Shown: one piece after another, positions 43,029 to 52,675 of the stretch | Layout of the letters: each line of letters opens with the position of its first letter | Numbering within the stretch: the stretch's first letter is position 1 | DNA from: Phreatobacter aquaticus | GTDB lineage: Bacteria; Pseudomonadota; Alphaproteobacteria; Rhizobiales; Phreatobacteraceae | Assembly: GCF_005160265.1 (NCBI RefSeq) | Contig: NZ_CP039865.1 | Coordinates: 4,426,828-4,490,827 of the forward strand | Length of the DNA: 64,000 nucleotides | Direction of reading: 5' to 3' | Notes under the pieces: generated by a model | The model's input: the letters and a program-made list of their open reading frames with translations, nothing else | Databases searched by the model: none | What the model was told of the DNA's origin: nothing | Made by a program: the position numbers and the translations under genes

Positions 43029-44084
43029 ATGGACATCGCCAAGCCCTATCTCCTGTTCCTGGGAGACGTTCACGACCAGCTCGCCGCCAAGACCGCCCAG
43101 GGCATCGTCGACTGGCGCCGCGACTGGTGCGTCGGCCAGCTGCGCCTTGAAGGCTGCAAGGCTGATACGGGCCTGAAGGACACCAGCATTGCCGAGGGCG
43201 TGAAGGCCGGTGCGAAGACCCTGGTCGTCGGCGTGGTCAATGCCGGCGGCGTGCTGCCGCCCCACTGGATCGATTCCATCGTCGAGGCGATCGAGGCCGG
43301 CATGGACATCGCAACCGGCCTGCACGCCAAGCTCTCGGATATCCCCAAGATCGCCGCCGCTGCCAAGAAGCACGGCGCCAAGCTGTTTGATGTGCGCCAT
43401 CCGACCCAGACCTTCCCGACCGGCAAGGGCGGTCTCCGCTCCGGCAAGCGCCTGCTGATGGTCGGCACCGACTGCTCGGTCGGCAAGAAGTACACCGCGC
43501 TCGCCATGGAAAAGGGCATGCGGGACCGTGGCTTCGATGCGGATTTCCGCGCCACCGGCCAGACCGGCATCTTCATTTCGGGCCGGGGCGTGGCGGTCGA
43601 CGCTGTCGTCGCCGATTTCATCTCCGGCGCCGCCGAATGGCTCACCCCCGATGCCGACCCGCTGCACTGGGACGTGGTCGAGGGCCAGGGTTCGCTGTTC
43701 CACCCCTCCTTCGCGGGCGTGACGCTTGGCCTGCTGCATGGCGCCCAGCCCGATGCCTTCATCGTCTGCCACGAGCCGACGAGGCGCACCATGCGCGGCG
43801 TCCACACGCCGATCCCCTCGATCGACGACGTGATCGAGATGACGACGGCGCTCGGCCGCCTGACCAATCCGGCCATCACCTGCGTCGGCCTGTCGGTCAA
43901 TACCGAACACCTCTCGGAAGACGCTGCCTTCTCCTGCCTCGATCGCCTGTCGCGCGAATATGAGCTGCCGGCCTCCGATCCCGTCCGGTTCGGCGTCGAA
44001 CCGCTGGTCGATGCCATTGCCGAGCTCTATGGCGAGCCCGAACCGAAGCCGAAGACCCGCTCCACCGCGCGCCGGGCCCGCTGA
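43029..44084 (+). CDS. dgcN: DgcN, DUF1611-family N-acetyltransferase of D-glutamate
   Basis: 351 residues of the DUF1611 family. P-loop-like MVGTDCSVGKKYTALAMEKG, and conserved ATGQTGIFISGRGVAVDAVV and DPLHWDVVEGQGSLFHPSFA. In the described DgcN-DgcA pathway DgcN acetylates D-glutamate and DgcA epimerises the product to N-acetyl-L-glutamate. The gene order here is the same. The start is the ATG at 43029 (MDIAKPYLLFLGDVHD). It ends one base before dgcA. Confidence 0.9.
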   Translation: MDIAKPYLLFLGDVHDQLAAKTAQGIVDWRRDWCVGQLRLEGCKADTGLKDTSIAEGVKAGAKTLVVGVVNAGGVLPPHWIDSIVEAIEAGMDIATGLHAKLSDIPKIAAAAKKHGAKLFDVRHPTQTFPTGKGGLRSGKRLLMVGTDCSVGKKYTALAMEKGMRDRGFDADFRATGQTGIFISGRGVAVDAVVADFISGAAEWLTPDADPLHWDVVEGQGSLFHPSFAGVTLGLLHGAQPDAFIVCHEPTRRTMRGVHTPIPSIDDVIEMTTALGRLTNPAITCVGLSVNTEHLSEDAAFSCLDRLSREYELPASDPVRFGVEPLVDAIAELYGEPEPKPKTRSTARRAR

Positions 44085-44085
44085 C

Positions 44086-45069
44086 ATGCCGTCCCGTGAT
44101 CTGACGGTGCGCACCGAACGCTGGCCGATCGCCGGCACTTTCACCATCTCGCGCGGTTCTCGCACCGAGGCGGTGGTGGTGGTCTGCGAGATCCGCCAGG
44201 GTTCGGCGGTCGGGCGCGGCGAATGCGTGCCCTATCCCCGCTATGGCGAGACGGTCGACGGCGTCGCCGCCGATATCGAGGCGATGATCGATCAGGTCGA
44301 CAATGGCCTTGATCGCCAGGGCCTGCTCGCCGCGATGAAGCCGGGTGCTGCCCGCAACGCGGTCGATTGCGCGCTGTGGGACCTGGAATCGAAGCTCGCC
44401 GGCAAGCGGGCCTGGGAACTGGCCGGCATCGTGTCGCCGAAGCCGCTCACGACGGTCTACACGATCTCGCTCGGCGCGCCCGACGAGATGGCGAGCAATG
44501 CCAAGAGCTGTGGCCGGCCGCATCTCAAGATCAAGCTCGGCGGCGAGGGCGATGCCGATCGCCTGGCGGCCATCCGCGCCGCGGTTCCTGACGCCACCCT
44601 GGTGATCGATGCCAACGAGGCCTGGACGACCGCCAATCTCGAGGCGAATCTCGCGGTCTGCGAGCGCTTCGGCATTGCCATGGTGGAGCAGCCCCTGCCG
44701 GCCGCCGAGGACGGCGCGCTGAAAGGGATCCGCCGCCCCTTGCCGATCTGCGCCGACGAAAGCGTCCACGACCGCGGCTCGCTGGAGCATCTGGTGGGCA
44801 AGTACGATGCGATCAACATCAAGCTCGACAAGACCGGCGGCCTGACGGAAGCCTTCCTGCTGGCGGATGCCGCCCAGAAGCTCGGATTCAAGATCATGAC
44901 CGGCTGCATGGTCGGCACGTCGCTGTCGATGGCGCCGGCGACCCTGATCGCGCAGCGCGCCTTCCTGGTCGATCTCGACGGGCCGCTTTTGCTCCGCGAG
45001 GACCGGCCCGAGGGCCTGCGCTACGACGGCTCGACCGTCTATCCGCCGACCTCGTCCCTCTGGGGCTGA
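44086..45069 (+). CDS. dgcA: DgcA, N-acetyl-D-glutamate racemase (enolase superfamily)
   Basis: 327 residues, dipeptide-epimerase-like. Catalytic and metal-binding motifs are in order: KIKLGG near 145-150 (general base Lys), LVIDANEAW near 170-178 (Asp), VEQPLP near 197 (Glu), ICADESVH near 221 (Asp), NIKLDKTGG near 243 (second Lys). It acts on N-acetyl-D-glutamate made by DgcN. The C-terminal 31 bases overlap the convergent MFS gene. Confidence 0.9.
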   Translation: MPSRDLTVRTERWPIAGTFTISRGSRTEAVVVVCEIRQGSAVGRGECVPYPRYGETVDGVAADIEAMIDQVDNGLDRQGLLAAMKPGAARNAVDCALWDLESKLAGKRAWELAGIVSPKPLTTVYTISLGAPDEMASNAKSCGRPHLKIKLGGEGDADRLAAIRAAVPDATLVIDANEAWTTANLEANLAVCERFGIAMVEQPLPAAEDGALKGIRRPLPICADESVHDRGSLEHLVGKYDAINIKLDKTGGLTEAFLLADAAQKLGFKIMTGCMVGTSLSMAPATLIAQRAFLVDLDGPLLLREDRPEGLRYDGSTVYPPTSSLWG

Positions 45070-46226
45070 GGCTGGATCGGCAGAGACCGCGCATAGGTCG
45101 TCACCAGCACGCCCGCGATCGTCAATCCCGCCATGGCGAGATAGGCTGTCGCGCCGACGCGGGCATAGAGATAGCCGGCGATCAGGGTTGCGACCGCCGT
45201 CGTCGATCCCGCTGCGACCGACACCGTGCCCTGCCCGCTCGCCCGCGCATGGGGCGGAAGACGGGCGGCGAGATAGGCCATCGTGCCGAGATGCACCAGG
45301 CCGAAGCCGAAGGCATGGAGGAGCTGCATCGGGAAGAGGACGGCGAGCGGCAGGTCGAAGGCCATCAGCAGCCAGCGCAGGCTGCCAGCCGCGCCCCCGA
45401 TCAGCAGGTAGCTGGTCGGCCGCCAGTTCGCGGTGTAGCGCCCGGCGATCCAGAACACGGCAATCTCCGACAGGACTGCGATGGCCCACAGCAGCCCGAC
45501 TGTTGCGCCGGAATAGCCGAGGCTGCCCCAGTGGATCGAGGCGAAGCCGTAATAGACGGCGTGGCTTGACTGCAGGAAGGCGGCGGCCGCCGTCACCAGC
45601 ACGAAGCGGGCGTTGAAATAGCTGGGATCCTCGCTGCTGCGCGGCGTCTCCCGGCGGTCCGGCACCAGCATGGCGGAGGCGATCACCAGCGGCACGAAAC
45701 TCGCGAGGATCATCCAGACAATATGGGTCGGCGCGATGAAGATCAGCAGCACGCCACCGGCCACGTTGGTTGCCATGAAAGCGACCGAGCCCCAGACCCG
45801 GATCCGCCCGTAATCGAGGCCACGGCGGGCCACACCTGCCAGGCCATAGGCGTCCGACAAGGGCACCATCGGGCTCCAGACGAAGCCGGTGATGACAACC
45901 CCGATCAGGATCATCGCGAAGCCCTCGGCAATGCCGACCCCGACAAAGGCCACCATGGTCGCGCTCGCGCACATGACGATCGCTGTGGACAGCACCCCTC
46001 CCCTGTCGGCGAGAAAGGTCACCGCCGGGGTCGCGACCAGGCGAATCAGCAACCCGCCGGCGAGAACGATGCCGATCTGGCCGTCATCCAGGCCCTTGGC
46101 CTTCAGCCAGATCGGGAAAAAGGGCTGGTGCAGGCCGAATCCAACGAACAGCGCGGCATAAAACAGCGCCAGACGCCGCGCGAACGTCTTCGAATCGTTG
46201 GATTTTGCAAGCGCCGGGGAAAGCAT
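45039..46226 (-). CDS. MFS transporter
   Basis: About 395 residues, twelve helices, MFS_1-like (3-phenylpropionate transporter type). N-terminus FYAALFVGFGLHQPFFPIWL, then KGLDDGQIGIVLAGGLLIRL and FLADRGGVLSTAIVMC. Substrate unknown. It converges with dgcA, so it is not in that operon, though nutrient import for it is conceivable. An ATG at 46265 would add 13 residues. Confidence 0.85.
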   Translation of the reverse strand: MLSPALAKSNDSKTFARRLALFYAALFVGFGLHQPFFPIWLKAKGLDDGQIGIVLAGGLLIRLVATPAVTFLADRGGVLSTAIVMCASATMVAFVGVGIAEGFAMILIGVVITGFVWSPMVPLSDAYGLAGVARRGLDYGRIRVWGSVAFMATNVAGGVLLIFIAPTHIVWMILASFVPLVIASAMLVPDRRETPRSSEDPSYFNARFVLVTAAAAFLQSSHAVYYGFASIHWGSLGYSGATVGLLWAIAVLSEIAVFWIAGRYTANWRPTSYLLIGGAAGSLRWLLMAFDLPLAVLFPMQLLHAFGFGLVHLGTMAYLAARLPPHARASGQGTVSVAAGSTTAVATLIAGYLYARVGATAYLAMAGLTIAGVLVTTYARSLPIQPQPQRDEVGG

Positions 46227-46302
46227 TAAGATTTTCTGAGGATTCGCATGCGAGCTTTCTTTCATATCATTCCGGTCCGCCTTCGCGAGAGCATTCAGCG
46301 AC

Positions 46303-47316
46303 ATGTCTGACAAGTCCACGCCCGCACCGGTTGCGCCGGATGATTTTGACTCCATCGAGGGTGCAGTGATGGAGACAGCGCGCGGGCGCTGGTTCCTCGC
46401 GGAATATGCCCGGCGCCACCGCGCCGCCGACACGATCACGGTTCTCGCCGCGATGGACCGGCTCGAAAAGGCCATGGGCGCCAGCCGCACCGCGCCGCAA
46501 CTCGACCGCGTCCGGATGGACCTCCGGGAAATGGCGCAGGCCATCTCGCGCACCAAATCGGAGATCGCCTCGATCAAGCCCGAGGGCGAGGAGGGCCGCT
46601 TCGAGGAAGCATCCGTCGAGCTCGACGCCATCGTTCAGGCGACCGAGACCGCCACCGGCGACATTCTCAGCGCTGCCGAGACCATCCAGGAGATCGCCTG
46701 GACGCTGCGCGAGATGGGCGCCGAGAACGAGGTCTGCGACCTCATCGACACCAAGGCGACCGACATCTATTCGGCCTGCTCGTTCCAGGACATCACGGGA
46801 CAGCGCACCCGCAAGGTGATCGGCGTCCTGCGCTTTCTCGAGGAGCGCATCGACTCAATGATGGCGATCTGGGGCGAAGGCGGGCTGGAATCGGCGCCGC
46901 CGCCGCCGGTCAAGGCCAGCGAGCCCTCGCTGCTCAACGGTCCGGCCCGTCCGGGCGAAGGGCTCGAACAGGGCGATGTCGACCTGATGCTCGACGACGA
47001 CCTGTTCGGCAAGAACCGCGTGCCCGAACTGCCGGACACCACGCCTGCCGAAGCCATCTCAGCCGACCTCGACGCCGATCCGGCAGCCGACCTGCTCGCC
47101 TACGATGGGCTTGATCACGAAGCCTTGGCCGCCGATGCGCTGGCTGCGGCCGCCAGCGCCCGCGCAACGGCTGCAGCGGCGCTCAGCGTCGATGACCGGC
47201 CGCTCAGCCCCTCGCCCCGCCCGGCGCGCCCGGATGTCGTGGCGCCGCCGACCCTGCCGAGCATCGAGGATATCGAGAAGCTCAGCTTCGTCGAGAAGGT
47301 CGCGCTGACCAGCTGA
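46303..47316 (+). CDS. cheZ: CheZ-type chemotaxis phosphatase
   Basis: 337 residues. The long helical hairpin (AMDRLEKAMGASRT...) leads to the CheZ active region IYSACSFQDITGQRTRKVIG, with the catalytic Gln in TGQ near 167. The C-terminal third is a low-complexity acidic linker (DDDLFGKNRVPELP). It ends in IEKLSFVEKVALTS, which may be the CheY-binding tail. It dephosphorylates CheY-P. It is far from other chemotaxis genes in this window but fits the flagellar load. Confidence 0.88.
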   Translation: MSDKSTPAPVAPDDFDSIEGAVMETARGRWFLAEYARRHRAADTITVLAAMDRLEKAMGASRTAPQLDRVRMDLREMAQAISRTKSEIASIKPEGEEGRFEEASVELDAIVQATETATGDILSAAETIQEIAWTLREMGAENEVCDLIDTKATDIYSACSFQDITGQRTRKVIGVLRFLEERIDSMMAIWGEGGLESAPPPPVKASEPSLLNGPARPGEGLEQGDVDLMLDDDLFGKNRVPELPDTTPAEAISADLDADPAADLLAYDGLDHEALAADALAAAASARATAAAALSVDDRPLSPSPRPARPDVVAPPTLPSIEDIEKLSFVEKVALTS

Positions 47317-47355
47317 GGCGGCTCGCGGAAGCGCGTAGATTCATCAATTCGTCAT

Positions 47356-47374
47356 GCCCGGCCTTGTGTCGGGC
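47356..47374. repeat. Short hairpin of the dispersed GTCATGCCCGGCC type
   Basis: GCCCG...CGGGC hairpin within GTCATGCCCGGCCTTGTG then TCGGGC, followed by TCCACGTCTTGATTT. Similar sequences are scattered in Hyphomicrobiales intergenic regions. It may double as a terminator for cheZ. Confidence 0.45.
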
Positions 47375-47417
47375 CTCCACGTCTTGATTTCGGTCTGCAA
47401 GGAGCCGAGCCCGCCCC

Positions 47418-48392
47418 TCACCCCACCATCTTGGCAAACACCGCCGGATCGACATTGCCGCCCGAAATCACGGCGGCCACCACCTGGCCCTTCACGTCGA
47501 TGCGGCCGGCAAGCAGCGCCGCCAGCGGCACGGCGCCCGAGGGCTCGACCACCAGCTTCAGCTCGCGGAAGGCGAAAGCGACCGCCCGCTTCACTTCGTC
47601 CTCGGAGACGACCAGCCCACCCGCGACATGCGGCTTGTTGATCGCGAAGGTCAGTTCACCCGGCATCTGGGCGAGCAATCCGTCGCACAGCGAACCCGAC
47701 AGCTTGGTGTTGCCAAGGCGCTCGCCCGCCTCGAAGGAGCGGGCATGGTCGTCGAAGCCTTCAGGCTCCACCGAATAGACCTTGGCCTTCGGCGCGCGCT
47801 CGTGCACCGCCAGCGCGACGCCGGCCAGCAACCCGCCGCCCGAGCAGCACACCAGCACCGTATCCGGCGAGAGCCCCTGCGCCGTCAGGTCGTCGACGAT
47901 TTCGCGGCCAGCCGTGCCCTGCCCGGCCATGATGTAGAAATCGTCATAGGGCGGCACGACGATCGCACCGCGTTCGGCGGCCAGCGCATTGGCCATGGCC
48001 ACCCGGTCGTCCTTCTCGCGGTCGAACAGAACCACTTCGGCACCGGCGGCGGCGGTGCGGTCGCGCTTCAGCTGCGGGCTGTCCTTCGGCATCAGGATGG
48101 TGGCGCGGATGCCAAGCAGCTGGGCAGCGGTCGCAACGCCCTGGGCATGATTGCCCGACGACATGGCGACGACGCCGATCGCCTTGCGATCCTCGGGAAT
48201 GCGGGCAAGCCGATTATAGGCGCCGCGAAACTTGAACGAGCCGGTGCGCTGCAGCGATTCCGCCTTCAGGAACACCCGCGCCCCGGTCAGCGCGTCGAGC
48301 TCGGGCGACGAGACCAGCGGCGTGCGGCGGGCGACGGACGCGATCATCCGGGCGGCATCCGCCACATCGGCGGCAGTCGGAAGGGTAGCCAT
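47418..48392 (-). CDS. Threonine/serine dehydratase (PLP, fold II)
   Basis: 324 residues. PLP lysine in RTGSFKFRGAYNRL near 57. Substrate loop SSGNHAQG and phosphate-binding glycine loop CCSGGGLLAGVALA. There is no C-terminal ACT domain, so it is the catabolic/short type. It deaminates threonine or serine to the 2-oxo acid. The ATG at 48392 gives MATLPTAADV. A serine racemase role is possible. Confidence 0.88.
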   Translation of the reverse strand: MATLPTAADVADAARMIASVARRTPLVSSPELDALTGARVFLKAESLQRTGSFKFRGAYNRLARIPEDRKAIGVVAMSSGNHAQGVATAAQLLGIRATILMPKDSPQLKRDRTAAAGAEVVLFDREKDDRVAMANALAAERGAIVVPPYDDFYIMAGQGTAGREIVDDLTAQGLSPDTVLVCCSGGGLLAGVALAVHERAPKAKVYSVEPEGFDDHARSFEAGERLGNTKLSGSLCDGLLAQMPGELTFAINKPHVAGGLVVSEDEVKRAVAFAFRELKLVVEPSGAVPLAALLAGRIDVKGQVVAAVISGGNVDPAVFAKMVG

Positions 48393-48419
48393 GACAAGTC
48401 TCCTCGGGATTGGCGCCAT

Positions 48420-49733
48420 ATGACGGGCGAAGTCCCCGCTCCGCAACCCCCGCTGCGCAAAGGCGGACCCGCGTCGCCTTGCCTCGCGCGCAGACCTCGC
48501 CATGCCGGCCGCTTCACGCTAGACAGCGAGGCGGAGATACGGACATTGACGCCAGCCGACCTGCCCATCCAGCCGCTTGCGCCGGCCACCGAGAGGCCGC
48601 CGCTCAGGATCCTGATCCTGATGAGCCGGACCGGCGGCGGCCATCTGGCAAGCGCCAGGGCGCTCGAAGCCGAATTCCGCCGCCAGCGCCCCGATGTCGC
48701 CGTCACCATCGTCGACATGCTGTCCGACCATCTGAGCTTCCCGTTCAACCAGCTGCCACGCACCTATGACGGGCTGGTCAGCCGCTTTCCCCGCCTGTGG
48801 AGCGCCATGTGGCATGGCTCCGCGCGCTCGCGCTTCGGGGATCATTCCTCCGCCATCATCCGCCGCCTCTCGCACCGCCATCTCGCGCGGCTGATCAGCG
48901 AGACCGCACCGGATCTCGTTGTGTCGGTCCATCCCCTGGTCAACGACCTTTTCGTGCCGGTGCTGGCGAAGGTCCGCCCGCAGACGCGCTATGTGACGGT
49001 GGTGACCGACCTCGGCGGCATCCATCCCTCATGGCTCCATCCGAAGAACAGCGCGGTCTATCTGCCGACCGAACAGGCTGTTGCCGGCGCGCTTGCCCGC
49101 GGTCTGCCGCGCGATCGCCTGCATATTCACGGCCTGCCGGTGCGCGCCGAGTTCTCGCAAGCCCCGGCGGAGCGAAGCGCGGCACGGACGAGCTTCGGCC
49201 TCGATCCCGAAAGACCGGTGGCGCTGGTGGTCGGCGGCGGCGGCGGCATCGGCCCCATCGAGGCCATCGTCTCCGAGCTTGGGACAAGCCTCGCGGCAGC
49301 CGGCTCTGACGCCCAGATCGTTGCGGTCACCGCCAAGAACGAGACGCTGAAGCGCCGTATCGAGGCCCTCCCCGCCCGCGTGCCGATCACCGCGCTCGGC
49401 TATGTCGACCGCATGTCGGACCTGATGCAGGCAAGCGACATCCTGATCACCAAGGCAGGCCCCGGCACCATCGCGGAAGCTTCCATCCGGGCGCTGCCCA
49501 TGGCGATCTATGGTTTCATTCCCGGCCAGGAAGCCGCCAATGTCGACCATGTCGTGAAGGCGGGCGCGGGCCTGTTCGAACCTGCCCCGGCCAGGCTTGC
49601 GGCCCGTGTCGCCACCCTGCTCGGCCCCGGGCGCCTGGAACTGGCCGCCATGGCCGGCGCCGCCAAGGCTCTCGGTCGCGAACAGGCGACCCATGCCATC
49701 GTCGCCTCCATCCTCGCCAACCAGGACGCGTAA
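48420..49733 (+). CDS. MGDG-synthase-like glycosyltransferase
   Basis: 437 residues from the ATG at 48420, though the first 40 look non-conserved; a TTG at 48546 may be the true start. Core: LILMSRTGGGHLASARALEA, then WAMWHG-type and HPLVNDLFVPVLAKVRP. The nucleotide-sugar region has VVGGGGGIGPIEAIV, DILITKAGPGTIAEASIRAL and GFIPGQEAANVDHVV. It is GT28/MGDG_synth family (MurG-like fold), probably a glycolipid synthase. Confidence 0.82.
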   Translation: MTGEVPAPQPPLRKGGPASPCLARRPRHAGRFTLDSEAEIRTLTPADLPIQPLAPATERPPLRILILMSRTGGGHLASARALEAEFRRQRPDVAVTIVDMLSDHLSFPFNQLPRTYDGLVSRFPRLWSAMWHGSARSRFGDHSSAIIRRLSHRHLARLISETAPDLVVSVHPLVNDLFVPVLAKVRPQTRYVTVVTDLGGIHPSWLHPKNSAVYLPTEQAVAGALARGLPRDRLHIHGLPVRAEFSQAPAERSAARTSFGLDPERPVALVVGGGGGIGPIEAIVSELGTSLAAAGSDAQIVAVTAKNETLKRRIEALPARVPITALGYVDRMSDLMQASDILITKAGPGTIAEASIRALPMAIYGFIPGQEAANVDHVVKAGAGLFEPAPARLAARVATLLGPGRLELAAMAGAAKALGREQATHAIVASILANQDA

Positions 49734-49858
49734 GCCTACGCAACATCCCGGAATACCAGCGGAAAGCATGGGCCGGATGCGGCAAGGCCCTTGCGAAACG
49801 ATTGAATTGCCGGTCACAATCCCGTCGCAACGACGCCAAAAAAGATGGGAGGCCGGTC

Positions 49859-50704
49859 GTGAAACTCGTGCGCTTTGGACCCAAGGGCAAGGAAAAGCCC
49901 GGACTGATCGACCCCCAGGGGAAGATCCGCGATCTGTCGGATGTCGTCCCTGATATTGCGGGCGCCGCCCTGACCAAGAAGGGCCTCGCCAAGATCGCCA
50001 AGGCGAACTGGAAGAAGCTGCCGGTGGTTTCCAGCCGCGCGCGCATCGGCTCCTGCGTCGGTGGCGTCGGCAATTTCATCGCGGTCGGCCTCAACTATGC
50101 CGACCATGCCGCCGAGACCGGCGCGCCGATCCCCTCCGAACCGATCCTGTTCAACAAGGCGCCCTCCTGCATCCAGGGCCCCGACGACGACGTCATGCTG
50201 CCGAAGAAGTCGGTGAAGACCGACTGGGAGGTCGAGCTTGCCATCGTCATCGGCGAGCGCTGCCGCTACGTCACCAAGAAGGATGCCCTGTCGGTGGTCG
50301 CCGGCTTCTGCATCTGCAACGACGTCTCCGAGCGCGCCTACCAGATCGAGCGCGGGGGACAGTGGATGAAGGGCAAGGGCTGCGAGACCTTCGGTCCGCT
50401 CGGCCCCTGGCTCGTCACCACCGACGAGATCGCCGACGTGCAGAAGCTCGGCATGTGGCTCGACGTCAACGGCGTGCGCATGCAAACCGGCTCGACCAAG
50501 ACCATGATCTTCGACGTGAAGACCATCGTCTCCTACATCTCGGAATTCATGGTCCTGGAGCCCGGCGACGTCATCACCACGGGCACCCCGCCCGGCGTTG
50601 GCCTCGGCATGAAGCCGCCGAAATTCCTCAAGGCCGGCGACACGATGGCGCTCGGCATCGATGGCCTCGGCGTGCAGAAGCAGAAGGTCATCGCCTGGAA
50701 GTGA
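49859..50704 (+). CDS. Fumarylacetoacetate hydrolase family protein
   Basis: 281 residues. FAH hallmarks: NFIAVGLNYADHAAETGAPI, EPILFNKAPSCIQGPDD, metal ligands in TDWEVELAIVIG and CICNDVSERAYQ, then KGCETFGPLGPWLVTTDEI and ITTGTPPGVGLGMKPPKFLK. It acts on a 2-oxo- or diketo-acid; substrate unknown. GTG start with GGAGG seven bases upstream. Confidence 0.92.
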   Translation: MKLVRFGPKGKEKPGLIDPQGKIRDLSDVVPDIAGAALTKKGLAKIAKANWKKLPVVSSRARIGSCVGGVGNFIAVGLNYADHAAETGAPIPSEPILFNKAPSCIQGPDDDVMLPKKSVKTDWEVELAIVIGERCRYVTKKDALSVVAGFCICNDVSERAYQIERGGQWMKGKGCETFGPLGPWLVTTDEIADVQKLGMWLDVNGVRMQTGSTKTMIFDVKTIVSYISEFMVLEPGDVITTGTPPGVGLGMKPPKFLKAGDTMALGIDGLGVQKQKVIAWK

Positions 50705-50767
50705 GGCGAGACCTGAATCGGAACGTGAGCTGAAACGGCCACTCCGAATCTGAATCAGAACATGAGG

Positions 50768-50792
50768 AACCCCGGTGAAAGCCGGGGTTTTT
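50768..50792 (+). terminator. Terminator after the FAH-family gene
   Basis: Stem AACCCCGG / CCGGGGTT with a TGAAAG loop and a run of Ts. Confidence 0.85.
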
Positions 50793-50900
50793 CAATGGGA
50801 TGGACCGGCCAGCGGAATCAGATTGCGGCTACTGACAAGAGCAACGAGAGCGACATTCAGCGCAGGCTGGTCGTTGTCCCGGACCCGCCCCGTCTGCACA

Positions 50901-51050
50901 GACGTCATCCCCGGCGAGCGAAGCGAGGGAAGGGGATCCAGGAGCCACCAAGGCCTGCATCATCGGCAGCGGCCGCTGCGAGACCCGGACACACGGCCCC
51001 TGGACCCCCTTCCCTCCCTCGGCCAAAGGCCTCGGTCGCCGGGGGTGACG
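50901..51050. repeat. Dispersed intergenic hairpin repeat, copy 2
   Basis: The left arm shares GACGTCATCCCCGGCGAGCG then AAGCGAGGGAAGGGGATCCA with copy 1. The right arm reads CCCCCTTCCCTCCCTCGG ... TCGCCGGGGGTGACG. The middle is unrelated to copy 1. The remainder of 50705-51109 is terminator and spacer with no gene. Confidence 0.75.
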
Positions 51051-51109
51051 GCGTGGCTAGCGGCTTCGGCCAGCCGTCTGACTCTGGGACCAGCGAAGCG
51101 ATCCGCCAT

Positions 51110-52675
51110 TCACGCAACGCCCCTCGTCCGCCCCTCCCAATAGGGCGCGCGCAGCACCTTCCGGTCCACCTTGCCAAGCCCGGTCACCGGGATCGCGTCG
51201 ACGAAATTGACCGTCTTCGGCGACCAGGGCGCACCGCGTCGTTCCTTCACATGGGCCTGCAATTCCGCCGCCCCCGCATTGGCGCCGGGCTTCAGCACCA
51301 CGAAGGCGGTGACAGCTTCGCCCCATTTCTCGTCAGGGATCCCGATCACCGCGGCGGACGCGACGGATGGATGCGCCATCAGCGCGTCCTCCACCTCGCG
51401 GGGATAGATGTTGAAGCCGCCGGAGATGATCATGTCCTTGGTCCGGTCGACGATATAGAGATAGCCCTCGGCATCACGCACCGCGACGTCGCCGGTATGG
51501 AGCCAGCCGCCGCGCAGCGTCTCGGCATTGGCGTCCGGCCGCTTCCAGTAGCCGGCCATGACCAGCGGCCCGCGCACGCAGATCTCGCCGGGCTCGCCGA
51601 CGCCCACTTCGTTCATCTCGGCATCGAACAGCCTGACATCCACCATCGCACTCGGCCGCCCGCAGGAGCCGAGCCGCTCGGGCTTTGTCAGATCATGATC
51701 GATCTTGCGCATGGTCGTGATGCATTGCGGCGCTTCGGTCTGGCCATAGAGCTGGACGAAGACCGGGCCGAATATCCCGATCGCCTCGCGCAGCCGGTCG
51801 GGCGACATCGGCGCGGCGCCATAGACGATCATGTCGAGCGACGAGAGGTCGAAGCGGGCGCGAAGCCCAGCCTGGTCCATCAGCGCATAGATCAGCGTCG
51901 GCACGAGGAAGGTCGCATTGATCTTTTCCTCCGCGACGATCCGGCACCAGGCCTCGGCCTCGAAACCCTGCGCGAGGCGCACATAGCCGCCGCGATACAT
52001 GACCGGATAGATCGTGACGCCGGCGGCATGGCTGATCGGGGTCGCCGCGAGGTAGCGGATATCGGCCGGCCAGTCCCATTCGCCATAGAGCAGCATGGTC
52101 ATGGTCACCACCACCCGATGCGGCAGCATCACGCCCTTGGAGCGGCCGGTCGTGCCGCCGGTATAGGCGAGCCAACCGATATCCTCCGACCGGCTCTCGT
52201 CGATCAGCGGCGCCGGTGCCGCGGCTGCGGCCGCCACCAGGATATCCGGCACGCCGTCCATCGGGCCGAACGAGGCGACATGCTTCAGCCCCGGCACGCG
52301 GGCGCGGATCGCCTGCCCGCGCGGGCCGAACTTGGCGCCCTCGACGATCAGGAGGTCGATCTCGGCATCCTCGACGATGAAGGCCTGGTCGTCCTCCGCC
52401 GCCAAAGGGTGGAGCGGCGTGTAGCGCATGCCCATGATCAGACCGGCGCACATGGCGGCCCAGGATTCCGCCCGGTTGCCGGCCAGGATCGACAGCGCAT
52501 GGCCGCGCGCAAGCCCCATGCCCTTGAACACCGCGATATAGCGGCCGATAGCCTCGCCGAGTTGCGAATAGGTCCAGGTGATGGTGCCATCGCCAATGGC
52601 CGGCCGTTCGCCGTGGCGGATCACCGCTCCAATGATCAGGCTGCCGGCCGTTCCGCCCTGGTGGAGGCTGTCCAT
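51110..52675 (-). CDS. AMP-dependent acyl-CoA synthetase/ligase
   Basis: 521 residues. AMP-binding motif LAYTGGTTGRSKGVMLPHRV near 167-186, YGQTEAPQCITT, GWLHTGDVAVRDAEGYLYIV, DMIISGGFNIYPREVEDALM, and catalytic Lys in TGLGKVDRKVLR. Activates a carboxylic acid as CoA thioester; substrate unknown. GGGGAAA stands before the ATG at 52675. It may be co-transcribed with the XRE-cupin gene upstream (gap about 190 bases). Confidence 0.9.
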   Translation of the reverse strand: MDSLHQGGTAGSLIIGAVIRHGERPAIGDGTITWTYSQLGEAIGRYIAVFKGMGLARGHALSILAGNRAESWAAMCAGLIMGMRYTPLHPLAAEDDQAFIVEDAEIDLLIVEGAKFGPRGQAIRARVPGLKHVASFGPMDGVPDILVAAAAAAPAPLIDESRSEDIGWLAYTGGTTGRSKGVMLPHRVVVTMTMLLYGEWDWPADIRYLAATPISHAAGVTIYPVMYRGGYVRLAQGFEAEAWCRIVAEEKINATFLVPTLIYALMDQAGLRARFDLSSLDMIVYGAAPMSPDRLREAIGIFGPVFVQLYGQTEAPQCITTMRKIDHDLTKPERLGSCGRPSAMVDVRLFDAEMNEVGVGEPGEICVRGPLVMAGYWKRPDANAETLRGGWLHTGDVAVRDAEGYLYIVDRTKDMIISGGFNIYPREVEDALMAHPSVASAAVIGIPDEKWGEAVTAFVVLKPGANAGAAELQAHVKERRGAPWSPKTVNFVDAIPVTGLGKVDRKVLRAPYWEGRTRGVA

